In this document: positions 37,790 to 48,763 of the stretch, piece after piece
How the letters are laid out: each line of letters begins with the position of its first letter
How positions within the stretch are numbered: position 1 is the stretch's first letter
Source: JBLHKT01 sp043101615
GTDB taxonomy: Bacteria; Planctomycetota; Phycisphaerae; Phycisphaerales; UBA1924
DNA length: 59,852 bases
Reading direction: 5' to 3'
Assembly (NCBI GenBank): GCA_043101615.1
Contig: JBICID010000121.1
Coordinates: forward strand, 1 to 59,852
The notes under the pieces: generated by a model
What the model was told of the DNA's origin: nothing
Seen by the model: the letters and a program-made list of their open reading frames with translations, nothing else
The model's database searches: none
Translations under genes and position numbers: made by a program

Positions 37790-38075
37790 CCGCGCCCTCC
37801 GGAGGGGCGCCGGCGGCTTCCCGGGGCTCCGACCCGAGGCCTCGCGGCGCAAACTCCACGAGTCTAGCCCGAACCCGAAGCCACTTCTCGGACCGGAGGA
37901 CGCGTGTGGGCGGATTGGGGGATCGCCCGGGCCGCCCCGGGCGCCCGCCCCACCCGCCCGGGGTGCATTTGGGGTGCGAACGCGACCGATCCTTTGGCGG
38001 CGGCGTGTCGTAGGCTTCCGGGTCGGCCCGTCCCGCGTGCCTCGCGTCCCGGGGACCGATACAGGAGACCTGCCC

Positions 38076-39918
<1,843 letters not shown>

Positions 39919-40000
39919 GGGCCCCGCTCGCGCGCCCGACGCCGCTCCCATCCACACCCGGACCGCGAGCCCCCCGAATCGGGTGGCCTCGGCATCCGTC

Positions 40001-40023
40001 CGCGGGCGATCCCGTCGCCCGCG
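40001..40023 (+). terminator. Hairpin after glmS, possible terminator
   Basis: CGCGGGCGA, loop TCCCG, TCGCCCGCG: a perfect 9-bp stem 84 bases after the glmS stop codon. Only a short TTTG follows, so it may be factor-assisted. Confidence 0.45.
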
Positions 40024-40139
40024 CGTGCGGTTTGTGACGCGCGTGTGGGGTGAAAGGCTGGAGCCCACGAAAGCATGGACCGATATCCGGCCTTGGCCAG
40101 CGCGAACGTCGGCCAGAGGGACCCGCCCGCGAGGATCGC

Positions 40140-40757
40140 ATGACCCAGCTCCCGGGATTGTCAGCCGTGACCCGCCTGCTCAGGGCTCGCCGCCCGGTGC
40201 AGGTGGCCTCGCACTGCGACGAGACGCCCGCCTTCTCGCTGCGGGCCTATCGCGAGTCCGACGTGCCGACGCTCTCGGCGCTCATCGCACGCGACGCGGG
40301 CTCGCTCTTCCGCTGGCTGCCGATCCCGGAGGGATGCCGCACCAGCGACGACATCGCACGCGACTGGGTGCGCCGTGCGAGCGAGGGGGACCGGACGAAC
40401 GGGGCCTGGCGCCGCCTGGCGGTCGGGGAGACCGGGCAGATCCTGGGCGGCGTGAACCTGATCCGCATCGAGCGCGGGCTCGACTGGCAGGCGGACGTGA
40501 ACTGGTGGGTCGCCTCGACCGTGCGCGGGCGCGGCGTCGGCACCGAGCTGGTCCGACGCTGCCTGGACCACGCCTTCGCGGACCTCCCGCGCGGGCTGGG
40601 CCTGCACCGCGTGCACGCGGGCATCCAGCACGACAACCCCGCGAGCGCCCGCGTGGCCGACAAGGCCGGGTTCGTGCCCGACGAGGCGCTCGACAGCCGC
40701 CTGCTGGTCGGCGGGCAGTGGCAGAAGCACCGCGGGTACGTCGCCACGGCGGCCTGA
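40140..40757 (+). CDS. GNAT-family N-acetyltransferase (RimJ/RimL-like)
   Basis: Acetyltransferase of 205 residues. The N-terminal FSLRAYRESDVPTLSALI and the acetyl-CoA-binding region VASTVRGRGVGTELVRRCLDHAF (motif A, Q/RxxGxG/A type RGRGVG) are followed by LHRVHAGIQHDNPASARVADKAGF. The combination fits enzymes acetylating protein or peptide N-termini (RimJ/RimL) or small amines. The ATG at 40140 is preceded by GAGGA; a longer open frame from 40050 begins in low-complexity sequence and is less likely. It is convergent with the TolC-family gene. Confidence 0.85.
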   Translation: MTQLPGLSAVTRLLRARRPVQVASHCDETPAFSLRAYRESDVPTLSALIARDAGSLFRWLPIPEGCRTSDDIARDWVRRASEGDRTNGAWRRLAVGETGQILGGVNLIRIERGLDWQADVNWWVASTVRGRGVGTELVRRCLDHAFADLPRGLGLHRVHAGIQHDNPASARVADKAGFVPDEALDSRLLVGGQWQKHRGYVATAA

Positions 40758-40802
40758 ACGAGCCCGCTGCTGGCGGGTGCGCGTGTGCGTGCGGGCGCGC
40801 GC

Positions 40803-42638
40803 TTACGGCTGGTCGTTGTCGATCGCGTCGGCGTTGTCGTCGTCGAGCAGCGGGTCCTCGGGGACGATGGGCTCGACCGCGTCGTCCCCCGCGTCGTCCC
40901 GGTCCTGATCGGCCGGGACCATCACCGGCGACATGCCGGGCAGCGGCTGGAAGGTGCCGTCCTCGGACACGCGCAGCTGCCCGGTGATCAGCAGGTAGTT
41001 CAGGATGGCGTTGCGCAGGTCGGTGCGGTTCTGGTCGCGCGAGTTGCGGGCCTCGAGCAGCGCGTTCTGGCGGTCGAGGATCGACTGCGGGTCCGCGTCG
41101 TCGCGCAGACGCAGGGCCTCCAGGCCGCGCTCGTTGATCAGGATCTGGTCCTCCGCCAGCTCGAGCCGGAAGCGGGCGAGGTCGATCTGGCGCACCGCGG
41201 TGCGTGCGTCGACCACGATCAGGTCGCGGCTCTCCTCGTAGTCGCGCCGGGAGCGGTCGCGCGAGATCAACGCCGAGCGCAGGCCCAGACGCTCCTGCGT
41301 CCGGTCAAGAGGCAGGCCCAGGCTCATCGACACCGAGTAGTCCAGATCCTGCGGGTCCAGCGTGAACCCGCCGGTCTCGTTGTCCGGGTCCGAGCCGGTG
41401 CCGACCGACGCCGCCAGGTCCAGGTCGGGCAGCAGGTCGTTACGCGCGTTGGAGACGTCGCGCTCCGTGTCGGCGAGCCGGTCGCGCTGGTTCTGCAGGT
41501 CGAGCCGGTACTCGAGCGCCAGCGACGCGGCCAGGTCCGGGTCGATCGCCGGCGGCGACAGGTCGAACTCGAGGTCGGCGATGCGGATCTGGGTGTCCGG
41601 ATCGAGCCCGAGCCGGATCTTGAACCGCTCGAGCTGCAGGATGTACGACTCGCGCTGGTTGGCCAGGCTCGCCTCGGACTGGCGGACCGCGTTGGCGGTG
41701 ATGTCACGCTGGTAGGGGTCGAGCCGCCCGGCCCGCACCTTCTCGATCGTCTCCTGGTTGCGCCGCTGCTGGGCGTCCAGGTCGCGGAGCTGGTTCGTGA
41801 TCCGGTCGCGCGACGCCAGCAGGTTGAAGTAGTCCGACGCGATGTCCACCAGCAGCGTCCGACGGAACCGCTCGAAGTCGCGTGCGGCGTACACCAGGTC
41901 CCGCTCGGCCTGGATGCGGCTCTCGCGCGCCACCGTGCCGAACCCGCGCAGCAGCGGCACGCTGCCCGACAGCACCAGGTCGTTCGAGCTGGTGTACCCC
42001 TGCGTCGCCGACTCGCGCAGCTGGTCCGTCGCCCGCACGATGTAGCTCGCCTCCACCGAGCCGCCGAAGGGCAGCCGCTGCGTCACACGCAGCGTGTTGA
42101 TGATCGATAACGCGTGGTCGAAGTCACCGTCGTCGGAGAAACCCGACAGCTCCACAGACGTGTCGTTGAAGAAACGCGGGCTCCAGTTGTGTCGCTCGAT
42201 CAGCAGGCGGATCGCGCTGAGCAGGTACGTCTCCTCGGCGCTCAGGAAGTCGCGCCCCGTCAGCTGCGCCTGCTGCAGCGCACGCTCGAACGTGATCACC
42301 AGCGCGTCCGGGGCGTCGCTCTCCCCGCCGATCTCGGCGTACCGGGTCAGCTTCGCGGCGACGTCCTCGGCCTCGTCGGCGGGCGTGTAACGCAGTTCGT
42401 CACGCGTCGGGTTGACGGTGGAGGGGGTGTAGGCGGTGTTGGGGTCCTGGCTGGTCGCCCCCTCACCGTACGTCCCCTCGTACGACCCCGATCCCGCGAT
42501 CGAACGGGGCGTGGTGCCGTGCACCTCGCGCGACCGCTCGGCCACCACCGCGTCGATTCTCGAGTCCAGCGGCCCGCGACAGCCCGCCAGCGCCAGCAGA
42601 ACAACGGTCGTGGGGAGGATGCGTCGTGCAAGCGTCAT
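40803..42638 (-). CDS. TolC-family outer membrane efflux lipoprotein
   Basis: Outer-membrane factor of 611 residues. A lipoprotein signal, ending LLALAGC (Cys20), is followed by about 130 residues of poorly structured sequence and the two long coiled-coil halves typical of TolC/OprM: ALQQAQLTGRDFLSAEETYLL, LEYRLDLQNQRDRLADTERDVSNARNDLLPDLDL (split repeats) and ALEARNSRDQNRTDLRNAI. The acidic C-terminal tail (DQDRDDAGDDAVEP...) is unusual. No membrane-fusion protein or pump gene is adjacent, so partners are encoded elsewhere. The ATG at 42638 is chosen because it gives the lipobox; the longer frame has no signal. Confidence 0.87.
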   Translation of the reverse strand: MTLARRILPTTVVLLALAGCRGPLDSRIDAVVAERSREVHGTTPRSIAGSGSYEGTYGEGATSQDPNTAYTPSTVNPTRDELRYTPADEAEDVAAKLTRYAEIGGESDAPDALVITFERALQQAQLTGRDFLSAEETYLLSAIRLLIERHNWSPRFFNDTSVELSGFSDDGDFDHALSIINTLRVTQRLPFGGSVEASYIVRATDQLRESATQGYTSSNDLVLSGSVPLLRGFGTVARESRIQAERDLVYAARDFERFRRTLLVDIASDYFNLLASRDRITNQLRDLDAQQRRNQETIEKVRAGRLDPYQRDITANAVRQSEASLANQRESYILQLERFKIRLGLDPDTQIRIADLEFDLSPPAIDPDLAASLALEYRLDLQNQRDRLADTERDVSNARNDLLPDLDLAASVGTGSDPDNETGGFTLDPQDLDYSVSMSLGLPLDRTQERLGLRSALISRDRSRRDYEESRDLIVVDARTAVRQIDLARFRLELAEDQILINERGLEALRLRDDADPQSILDRQNALLEARNSRDQNRTDLRNAILNYLLITGQLRVSEDGTFQPLPGMSPVMVPADQDRDDAGDDAVEPIVPEDPLLDDDNADAIDNDQP

Positions 42639-42865
42639 GTGGGCCGATCCATTCGAGCTGCCAGGGACTTTGGAGGCGGTCGCGACCTCACCGGGGGGGG
42701 AGGGCGGGGATCGTACCGAGCCCCAGACAGAATGCTGCGGGATTTGAGTTTGAAGCCGGGCCCTCCTATTGTTGTGACCGCACTTTTTGGCCCCAGAGGG
42801 CCATTCTCCGGGCAAATTTCCCCCCTTATCAGGGGATGTGTTTGTCCCAACAGGAGCCCGCCTCC

Positions 42866-45661
42866 ATGGCTTCCATCACCTTTGACGGCAGAAGTCTTCT
42901 TCTCGACGGACGGCGAATTTGGATTGTGTCAGGATCGATGCACTTCCAGCGCGTCCCGCGTGAGTCCTGGGAGGACCGCCTCTGGAGGATGAAGCTCGCC
43001 GGGCTCAACGCCGTGGAGACCCCGGTCTTCTGGAACGCCTGCGAGACGCGACCGGGCACGATCGAGTTCAACGACAACAACGACATCCGGGCCTTCTGCG
43101 AGCTGGCCCACAAGGCGGGCCTGTGGGTCATCGTCCGCATGGGCCCGTACATCGGCTCGGGGTGGGACCTGGGGGGCATCCCCCCGTGGCTGGCCCGCAA
43201 GGGCGAGGAGGTTGTCGAGGGCGAGCCCACGCCCCTGCCGCGCTCGGGCGTGGCCGGCTTCCTTGAGGCCGCGGGCAAGTGGACGACCACCCTCGCCCGT
43301 CAGCTCAAGGACCTGCAGGTGACCCAGGGCGGGCCGGTGCTGCTGGTGCAGACCGAGTCGAGCTGGACGTGCGGCGACGACGAGCTGGCGTCCTCGTACC
43401 TGGGCGAACTGAACCGCTACCAGCGCGAGGCGGGCATCGCGGTGCCGCGCATCAACACCAACAACCTGTGGGCGGGCGTCGAGAGCGACATCGACGGGTG
43501 GGCGGGGGAGCGTGCGATGATGAGCATCTCGCGCCAGCTCACGGTGGTGAAGCCCCGCCAGCCGCGCATCATCGGCGAGTTCAGCATCCGGACGCGTGCC
43601 ACCTTCGGCGTGGAGCCGGGCGAGATCGCGGACCCGATCGAGGTGCAGCGTCGGCTGGTGGAGGCCCTGGCGGGCGGGGCGCAGTGCAACATCACGCCCT
43701 TCGTGGGCGGGAGCACGCCGGAGTTCTGGGCCGGACGCTCCAGCTACGGGTCCGAGACCTTCCTCGCCCCGGTGCAGGACCTGGCCCCGCCCGTGGACGA
43801 GGCCGGACGCACGACCGATCGCTACGGCCCGCTGTCGCGCGTGTGCCGCTTCTCCTCCGGATTCTCGCGCCTGCTGGCGAACCTGGAGGTGGACCGTGCC
43901 CCGGTGATCGTGGACCCCGAGGGCGGGGCCGCGAGCGGCTGGTCGGTCTCGCACGCCTCGGGCGTGGAGGGCTCCGCGGCGTTCCTGTTCAGCGCGGACG
44001 GCAAGCCCCGCAAGGCAACGGTGAGCCTGATGCTGACCGACGGCACCACGCTGGAGGTCGCGACCGGCAAGCAGGCGGCGTACTGGTTCGTGTTCGACTA
44101 CAACCTGTCCAGCCGGAGCGTGCTGGACGCGACCAGCCTGAGCCCGCTGGGCCACATCGAGGACCTGCTGGTCGTGTTCGGGCCGGCCGGCGCGGACGGG
44201 CACGTCGTCATCAACGGCACGCCGATGTTCGTCACGGTGCCCAAGGGCGCCCGCCCCCTGGTGGAGCAGCACGAGGGCTGCACCGTCGTGGTGGTCAGCG
44301 AGGACGCCGCGGACACCACCTACCTGACCGAACTGGGCGAGCAGGGCGCGTGCGTCTGGGTCGGCGTGAACGGTCTGACCCGCGCCGGCGAGCCGGTCTG
44401 CCTGGGCTCGGGCGCCACCGCGACCTGCGTCCGGGCGGACGGCACCACCAGCCGGACCAAGGTCTCGCGCGTGGACGGTGACGCACTGCCCAAGGGCAAG
44501 AAGGACCCGCTGGACCATTGGGAGTGCAGCCCCGCGACCGACCAGGTCGACGGCTCCAGCCAGCGGTTCGCCACCATCCCCGGCCCGGCCGACCTGGCCG
44601 ACCTGGGCACCGCGCGCGGCTACGGCTGGTATCGCGTCGTCATGCGGGTCGGGGCGACCAAGAAGCACCGAATCACGGCGCCCGAGTCGGGCGACCGCCT
44701 GCACGTCTACCTCGACGGGGAGTTCGTCGGCGTCCTCGGACGCGGGCCGGGCGCCGCGCCCGACCTGTCGCTGAGCCTCAAGAAGGGCGACCGCACCCTC
44801 GTCGTGCTGGCCGACAACATGGGGCGTCTCAGCGGCGGATCGGACCTGCGCGACCCCAAGGGGCTCCGCCAGCACCTGTTCGACGCCACGCCGTTTAAGG
44901 TCGGGCGGATGTCGGTCGAGACCGGCACCCCGGTCAACCTGCTGGAGTTCCGCAGCCCGCTGTTCTGGACGCGACGCGGGGAGACGACCCACCCGGACCG
45001 GGTGACGTGGCACTTCGCGCACCGGCGCAAGTCGGGCGTGCGCCTGACCCTGCCCCCCATGCCGCAGCGGTACCTCGTGCTGGTCAACGACGAGCCGAAG
45101 TGGTTCGCCGATTCCGGGCGCGGGCTGGACGTGGTGCTGGACGAGGCGTCCGGCTTCAAGCGCGGCAACAACACGGTGCAGGTCGCCTTCGCGTTCGATT
45201 CCTACCTCGAGCCCGCGGAGGCCGAGGCGCGCGTCAAGGAGCTCGCCAGCGAGCTCAACCACGGCGCCACCTGGACCGAGCTCGCCTCCGCCCTCACCGA
45301 CAAGGGCGACTGGTCCTTCGCCAAGTGGGAGCAGCCCGCCGACGCGTTCTTCGACGCCGTCCCAAAGACCAGGCTCGGCGAGCAGACCGGCCCGACGTGG
45401 TGGCGGACCATGTTCGACGCCTCCGTCCGCCCCGACGCCCCCGCCTACCTCGACCTCTCGGGCATGCACAAGGGCCAGGTCTTCCTCAACGGCATGAACC
45501 TCGGACGCTACTTCGTCGCCACCCCCGACGGCAAGTCCGTCCCGCCGGTCGGGCGCGTGCACCTGCCCGCGGCCTACCTCGGGCACGAGGGCAACGAGCT
45601 CGTCCTGTTCGACGAGCACGGGGGCAACCCAGGTCGCGTCAAGATCGTGTACGAGGACTGA
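42866..45661 (+). CDS. GH35-like (beta-galactosidase family) protein with altered active site
   Basis: Protein of 931 residues with a GH35 TIM barrel at the N-terminus: LLLDGRRIWIVSGSMHFQRV, GLNAVETPVFWNACETRPG, VIVRMGPYIGSGWDLGGIP and GGPVLLVQTESSW. In GH35 the last segment reads Q-x-E-N-E-[FY], and its second Glu is the acid/base; here the position is Ser166. The Glu of the CAEW segment is also replaced (GSGW). A candidate nucleophile, Glu238 (IIGEFS), remains. C-terminal beta-sandwich jelly rolls (DRLHVYLDGEFVGVLG, HKGQVFLNGMNLGRYF) match family architecture. No signal peptide is seen. AGGAG lies about 10 bases before the ATG. It may be a non-classical hydrolase or a binding protein. Confidence 0.8.
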   Translation: MASITFDGRSLLLDGRRIWIVSGSMHFQRVPRESWEDRLWRMKLAGLNAVETPVFWNACETRPGTIEFNDNNDIRAFCELAHKAGLWVIVRMGPYIGSGWDLGGIPPWLARKGEEVVEGEPTPLPRSGVAGFLEAAGKWTTTLARQLKDLQVTQGGPVLLVQTESSWTCGDDELASSYLGELNRYQREAGIAVPRINTNNLWAGVESDIDGWAGERAMMSISRQLTVVKPRQPRIIGEFSIRTRATFGVEPGEIADPIEVQRRLVEALAGGAQCNITPFVGGSTPEFWAGRSSYGSETFLAPVQDLAPPVDEAGRTTDRYGPLSRVCRFSSGFSRLLANLEVDRAPVIVDPEGGAASGWSVSHASGVEGSAAFLFSADGKPRKATVSLMLTDGTTLEVATGKQAAYWFVFDYNLSSRSVLDATSLSPLGHIEDLLVVFGPAGADGHVVINGTPMFVTVPKGARPLVEQHEGCTVVVVSEDAADTTYLTELGEQGACVWVGVNGLTRAGEPVCLGSGATATCVRADGTTSRTKVSRVDGDALPKGKKDPLDHWECSPATDQVDGSSQRFATIPGPADLADLGTARGYGWYRVVMRVGATKKHRITAPESGDRLHVYLDGEFVGVLGRGPGAAPDLSLSLKKGDRTLVVLADNMGRLSGGSDLRDPKGLRQHLFDATPFKVGRMSVETGTPVNLLEFRSPLFWTRRGETTHPDRVTWHFAHRRKSGVRLTLPPMPQRYLVLVNDEPKWFADSGRGLDVVLDEASGFKRGNNTVQVAFAFDSYLEPAEAEARVKELASELNHGATWTELASALTDKGDWSFAKWEQPADAFFDAVPKTRLGEQTGPTWWRTMFDASVRPDAPAYLDLSGMHKGQVFLNGMNLGRYFVATPDGKSVPPVGRVHLPAAYLGHEGNELVLFDEHGGNPGRVKIVYED

Positions 45662-45683
45662 GCCGCGCTCGGGCCCGTCCGGA

Positions 45684-46784
45684 TCACCCGTCCGGGTCGG
45701 ACGAGGCGTCGCGCCCGGGCGTGGTCGGGATCGATTCGAGCGCCTCGATCCGCTCGCGCAGGGTCTCGGACTGCGCCCGCGAGGCCTGGATCTGCTGGCG
45801 GATGTTGACAGTGCCCTCCTCGTCGAACTGGCGCCGGTCGAGCAGCTCCTGCAGCTGATCGGCGCGCCGCTCCAGCGACTCGCGCGAGCGCTGCAGCCGG
45901 TCGAGCAGGTCCGCGCGCAGGTCGATCGGCATGACCTCCGGGTACCCGTCGCCCGTCAGCGACAGCGGGTGCAGCAGGTGCAGCGAGAGGCCGGTCCACC
46001 CCAACGCCCCGCTGGACCACTCGGACAATCCCGCGACCGTGTGCCCGCTCAGCACCGCCACGGGCCTCGGGTCGGTCCCGAAGGCCTCGCCCGGATAGCT
46101 CGCGCGGATCCAGTCCGACGCCGAGAGTTCCTCCGCGATCACCGCCACCGGCTCGATCCCGTCCGCGATGCGCTCGCGCCGCAGCCGGTAGGCCCGCTCG
46201 ATCGTGGTCTGGTCCAGCCCGCCGGGGTTGCCCAGGTTGTCGTACGAGCCCAGCGGGACGTCGACCACGATCTCCTCGCCGTCGCGCAGCACGCGGCAGC
46301 GCAGCGACTCGCCCGGCGTGTGGGAGATGATCCAGTTCTTCAGCCACTCCTGGGTGACCCGCTCGTGCCCGTCCACCTCCAGGAACAGGTCCCCGGCACG
46401 CAGCACCTCCGCCGCGGGAAAGTTCCCGTCGTTCACCACCCCCGCCAGCGCCACGCGATCGCCCGAGTCCAGCGCGAACCGCACGCCCATGCCCGCACGC
46501 GTCGTGGAGGCGAACAGGTCCTCGGCGATCCGCTCGAGGCGCACCCGCTGCTCGGTCGAGAGGTCCCCGCCCGACAGCACGCCCTCCACGTCGGACAGGC
46601 GCAGGCCCGGGATCCGCGGGATGCGCCGGGTCGCGTCCTCGCGATCGCCCAGCGTCGCGCTGTCGAGCTGTTCCACCAGCGGGGCCAGCGGCTCCGGCTG
46701 GGCCGCGCACACGCCCGCGCCGATCCCGAGCAGGGCGCACGCCCCGAGTCGGATGAACGATCTGTGCGTGCAGCGGGCCGGCAT
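45684..46784 (-). CDS. Exported PDZ-domain protein with C-terminal coiled coil
   Basis: Periplasmic protein of 366 residues. The signal peptide is FIRLGACALLGIGAGVCAAQ. The first mature part (PLVEQLDSATLGDREDATRRI) looks like a HEAT-type or helical repeat. A PDZ domain follows (GMGVRFALDSGDRVALAGVV, AGDLFLEVDGHERVTQEWL), then a basic and Gly-poor region and a C-terminal coiled coil (LLDRLQRSRESLERRADQL...). It starts at ATG 46784, directly after a GTG that is also possible, nine bases downstream of the phosphotransferase gene, indicating an operon. No protease domain is present, so it is more likely an adaptor than an enzyme. Confidence 0.75.
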   Translation of the reverse strand: MPARCTHRSFIRLGACALLGIGAGVCAAQPEPLAPLVEQLDSATLGDREDATRRIPRIPGLRLSDVEGVLSGGDLSTEQRVRLERIAEDLFASTTRAGMGVRFALDSGDRVALAGVVNDGNFPAAEVLRAGDLFLEVDGHERVTQEWLKNWIISHTPGESLRCRVLRDGEEIVVDVPLGSYDNLGNPGGLDQTTIERAYRLRRERIADGIEPVAVIAEELSASDWIRASYPGEAFGTDPRPVAVLSGHTVAGLSEWSSGALGWTGLSLHLLHPLSLTGDGYPEVMPIDLRADLLDRLQRSRESLERRADQLQELLDRRQFDEEGTVNIRQQIQASRAQSETLRERIEALESIPTTPGRDASSDPDG

Positions 46785-46793
46785 CACAGGAGT

Positions 46794-47783
46794 CTACGGG
46801 AGACCAGCGCCCAGGGTTTCAGCGACCCGCTCCTGGTTCGCGACCAGCCAGGCAGCCTTGCGCGACACCGCCGCCAGCACGCTCGCGGGCAGGCGTGTGC
46901 GGCAGGCCTCGTAGACCAGGCTCTCGCTCATCAGCAGGGGCCAGGCCTCCATGGGGGGGCCCTTCCAGCCCGATTCCGCCAGGTAGCCCGCCAGGAAAGG
47001 CACCGCCAGCGTCAGGTCCGCCGGGGCCTCCCACTGGTCCGGGCCCTTCCCGGAGCGCGTCAGCGAGAACTGCACCAGCCCCTGGGCGACGTCCAGCGTG
47101 CGCGGCCCGTGCTGCACCCCGTCGAAATCGAAGAAGCCCGCCACGCCCGACTCGCGGAACAGGAAGTTGCCGGGGTGCACGTCGCCGTGCAGCAGCATGG
47201 GCTCGTCGTCCGGGTGCTCGCGCAGCAGCGCGCCGAGCCGATCGTCGGCGGTCCGCTCGGTCTCGAGCAGTTCCTTGGCGTGGGCGTCCGGGGCCCGAGC
47301 GAGCGTGTCCTCGATGAACGGACGCGTGGGGTCGCGCTGCGCCGGTCGGGCGGTGACCGGCTCGAACCCGGCCCAGGCTCCGTGGGCCCGCGCCAGCGTC
47401 GCCCCGGCCGCCTCGGCCCGGTCCGGCCTGCCCCCGAAGGCCTGCCCCTCGACAAACGTCGAGACCTCGTACACGTGGTACATGGTCTGGAGCATCGAGT
47501 TGTTCTCGTCGCGCGTCCCGATCAGGCGCGGCACCGGCAGCCCGGCCACGGTCAGGCAGAGCTGCATCTCGTGCGACAGCGACACGCTCAGCGGGTGGTC
47601 GCGCCCCGACGCACGCCGCTTGAGCACGAACCTGCCCCGGTCGGACTCGATCAGGGCCTTGGGCGCCGTCCTGGTGCCCGCCAGCAGCTCGCGGACCGAC
47701 TTCACCTCGCCCAGCGCGTAGTGGCTGAGCACCTCGCGGACCTCGTCCGCCCGCAGGCCCGGGCTGTCGTGCGTCTGCGTCAC
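46794..47783 (-). CDS. APH/homoserine-kinase-like phosphotransferase
   Basis: Kinase-like protein of 329 residues starting at GTG. The nucleotide-binding N-lobe contains GRFVLKRRASG (likely catalytic Lys) and the C-lobe has MLLHGDVHPGNFLF (Brenner-type motif with the catalytic Asp) and FFDFDGVQHGP (Mg-binding Asp). The family covers aminoglycoside phosphotransferases, choline and homoserine kinases, so the acceptor is unknown; there is no reason to call it a resistance gene. It is followed after nine bases by the PDZ protein gene. Confidence 0.82.
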   Translation of the reverse strand: MTQTHDSPGLRADEVREVLSHYALGEVKSVRELLAGTRTAPKALIESDRGRFVLKRRASGRDHPLSVSLSHEMQLCLTVAGLPVPRLIGTRDENNSMLQTMYHVYEVSTFVEGQAFGGRPDRAEAAGATLARAHGAWAGFEPVTARPAQRDPTRPFIEDTLARAPDAHAKELLETERTADDRLGALLREHPDDEPMLLHGDVHPGNFLFRESGVAGFFDFDGVQHGPRTLDVAQGLVQFSLTRSGKGPDQWEAPADLTLAVPFLAGYLAESGWKGPPMEAWPLLMSESLVYEACRTRLPASVLAAVSRKAAWLVANQERVAETLGAGLP

Positions 47784-47878
47784 GGGCCCATCCTACCGCC
47801 CACCTCGCGTCCGCGGAACGCGAGCGAGCAAGGCCCTTTCCCGTGGCGTGCGCGCGGGAAGAGTGGGGGGGTGGGGGG

Positions 47879-48763
47879 TTATTCCGCGTTCTGGACCTGT
47901 TCCTTGATGCGGTCGATGGCGCCCTTGACCTCGACGATCAGGCGCGAGATCTCCGAGTCCGGGCTCTTGGACGAGATCGTGTTCGCCTCGCGCAGCAGCT
48001 CCTGCGTCAGGAAGTCCAGCGTGCGACCGACCGGGCGAGGGTCCTCGGAGTCCACCAGCTCCTTGAAGTGCACGAGGTGCTCGCCCAGACGGGCGATCTC
48101 CTCGGCGATGTCGGTCTTCTCGGCGAAGATCGCGACCTCGCGCAGGATGTCGGGCAGCTCCGCGTCCACCCCGAACTGATCCAGCAGCTTGGTGAGACGC
48201 TCGCTCAGGCGCTTTTCGTAGGCCTCGGAGACGCCCGGGGCGAGCTCCGCGATGCGCCCGAGACGCTCGACGATCTCGGCGTGACGACCGAGCAGGTCCT
48301 CGCGCAGCCCGTGCCCCTCGCGCGACCGCATGGAGACCAGGTGGTCGATCGCCTCGTGCAGCAGCGGCTCCAGGGCCTCGCGCGCCCGGTCCACGAAGCT
48401 CTCGCCCTGCTCGGGCTGGGAGAGCACGCCGGGCAGGTTGACCAGCACCGCGGCGTCCACGTCGCGTGCGTGCACGCCCAGGGCCGAGGCGATGTCGTTG
48501 GCGTAGTGGCGCAGCACCACGGGGTTGATCTTGGGCACGGCGGTCTCGTCGGCCTCGGCGTGCGAGATCGACACCGTCACCGAGCCCCGGTGCAGGCGAG
48601 TCCGCAGGATCGAGTCGATCCACGGCTCGAGCACCTGCAGGCGGTCCGACATGCGGAAGGTCGCCTTCAGGAACTTGTTGTTGACGGAGCGCAGCTCCAC
48701 CTTGTACTGCACGCCCCCGGCCAGCGCCGAGGCGTCGCCGAACCCCGTCATGCTTCGGATCAC
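47879..48763 (-). CDS. YicC/YloC-family protein
   Basis: Protein of 294 residues beginning MIRSMTGFGDAS, the family's typical start, from a GTG codon. The N-terminal domain contains ELRSVNNKFLKATFRM, and the C-terminal DUF1732 region includes RREVAIFAEKTDIAEE-like sequence (DILREVAIFAEKTDIAEE) and ISRLIVEVKGAIDRIKEQVQN at the end. E. coli YicC is an endoribonuclease-type protein linked to stationary-phase survival and small-RNA turnover. The start overlaps the secG stop by four bases (GTGA), so translation is coupled to secG. The usual neighbour gmk is not adjacent downstream. Confidence 0.9.
   Translation of the reverse strand: MIRSMTGFGDASALAGGVQYKVELRSVNNKFLKATFRMSDRLQVLEPWIDSILRTRLHRGSVTVSISHAEADETAVPKINPVVLRHYANDIASALGVHARDVDAAVLVNLPGVLSQPEQGESFVDRAREALEPLLHEAIDHLVSMRSREGHGLREDLLGRHAEIVERLGRIAELAPGVSEAYEKRLSERLTKLLDQFGVDAELPDILREVAIFAEKTDIAEEIARLGEHLVHFKELVDSEDPRPVGRTLDFLTQELLREANTISSKSPDSEISRLIVEVKGAIDRIKEQVQNAE

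Noticed and set aside
37790..38075. glmS ribozyme or riboswitch in the glmS leader
   Set aside because: The ATG is 286 bp from carB and the sequence shows no recognisable ribozyme core; only GC-rich stretches and the AGGAG element.
46794..47783. Aminoglycoside resistance gene
   Set aside because: Only the general APH fold motifs are present. The context is housekeeping, so a resistance role is not supported.
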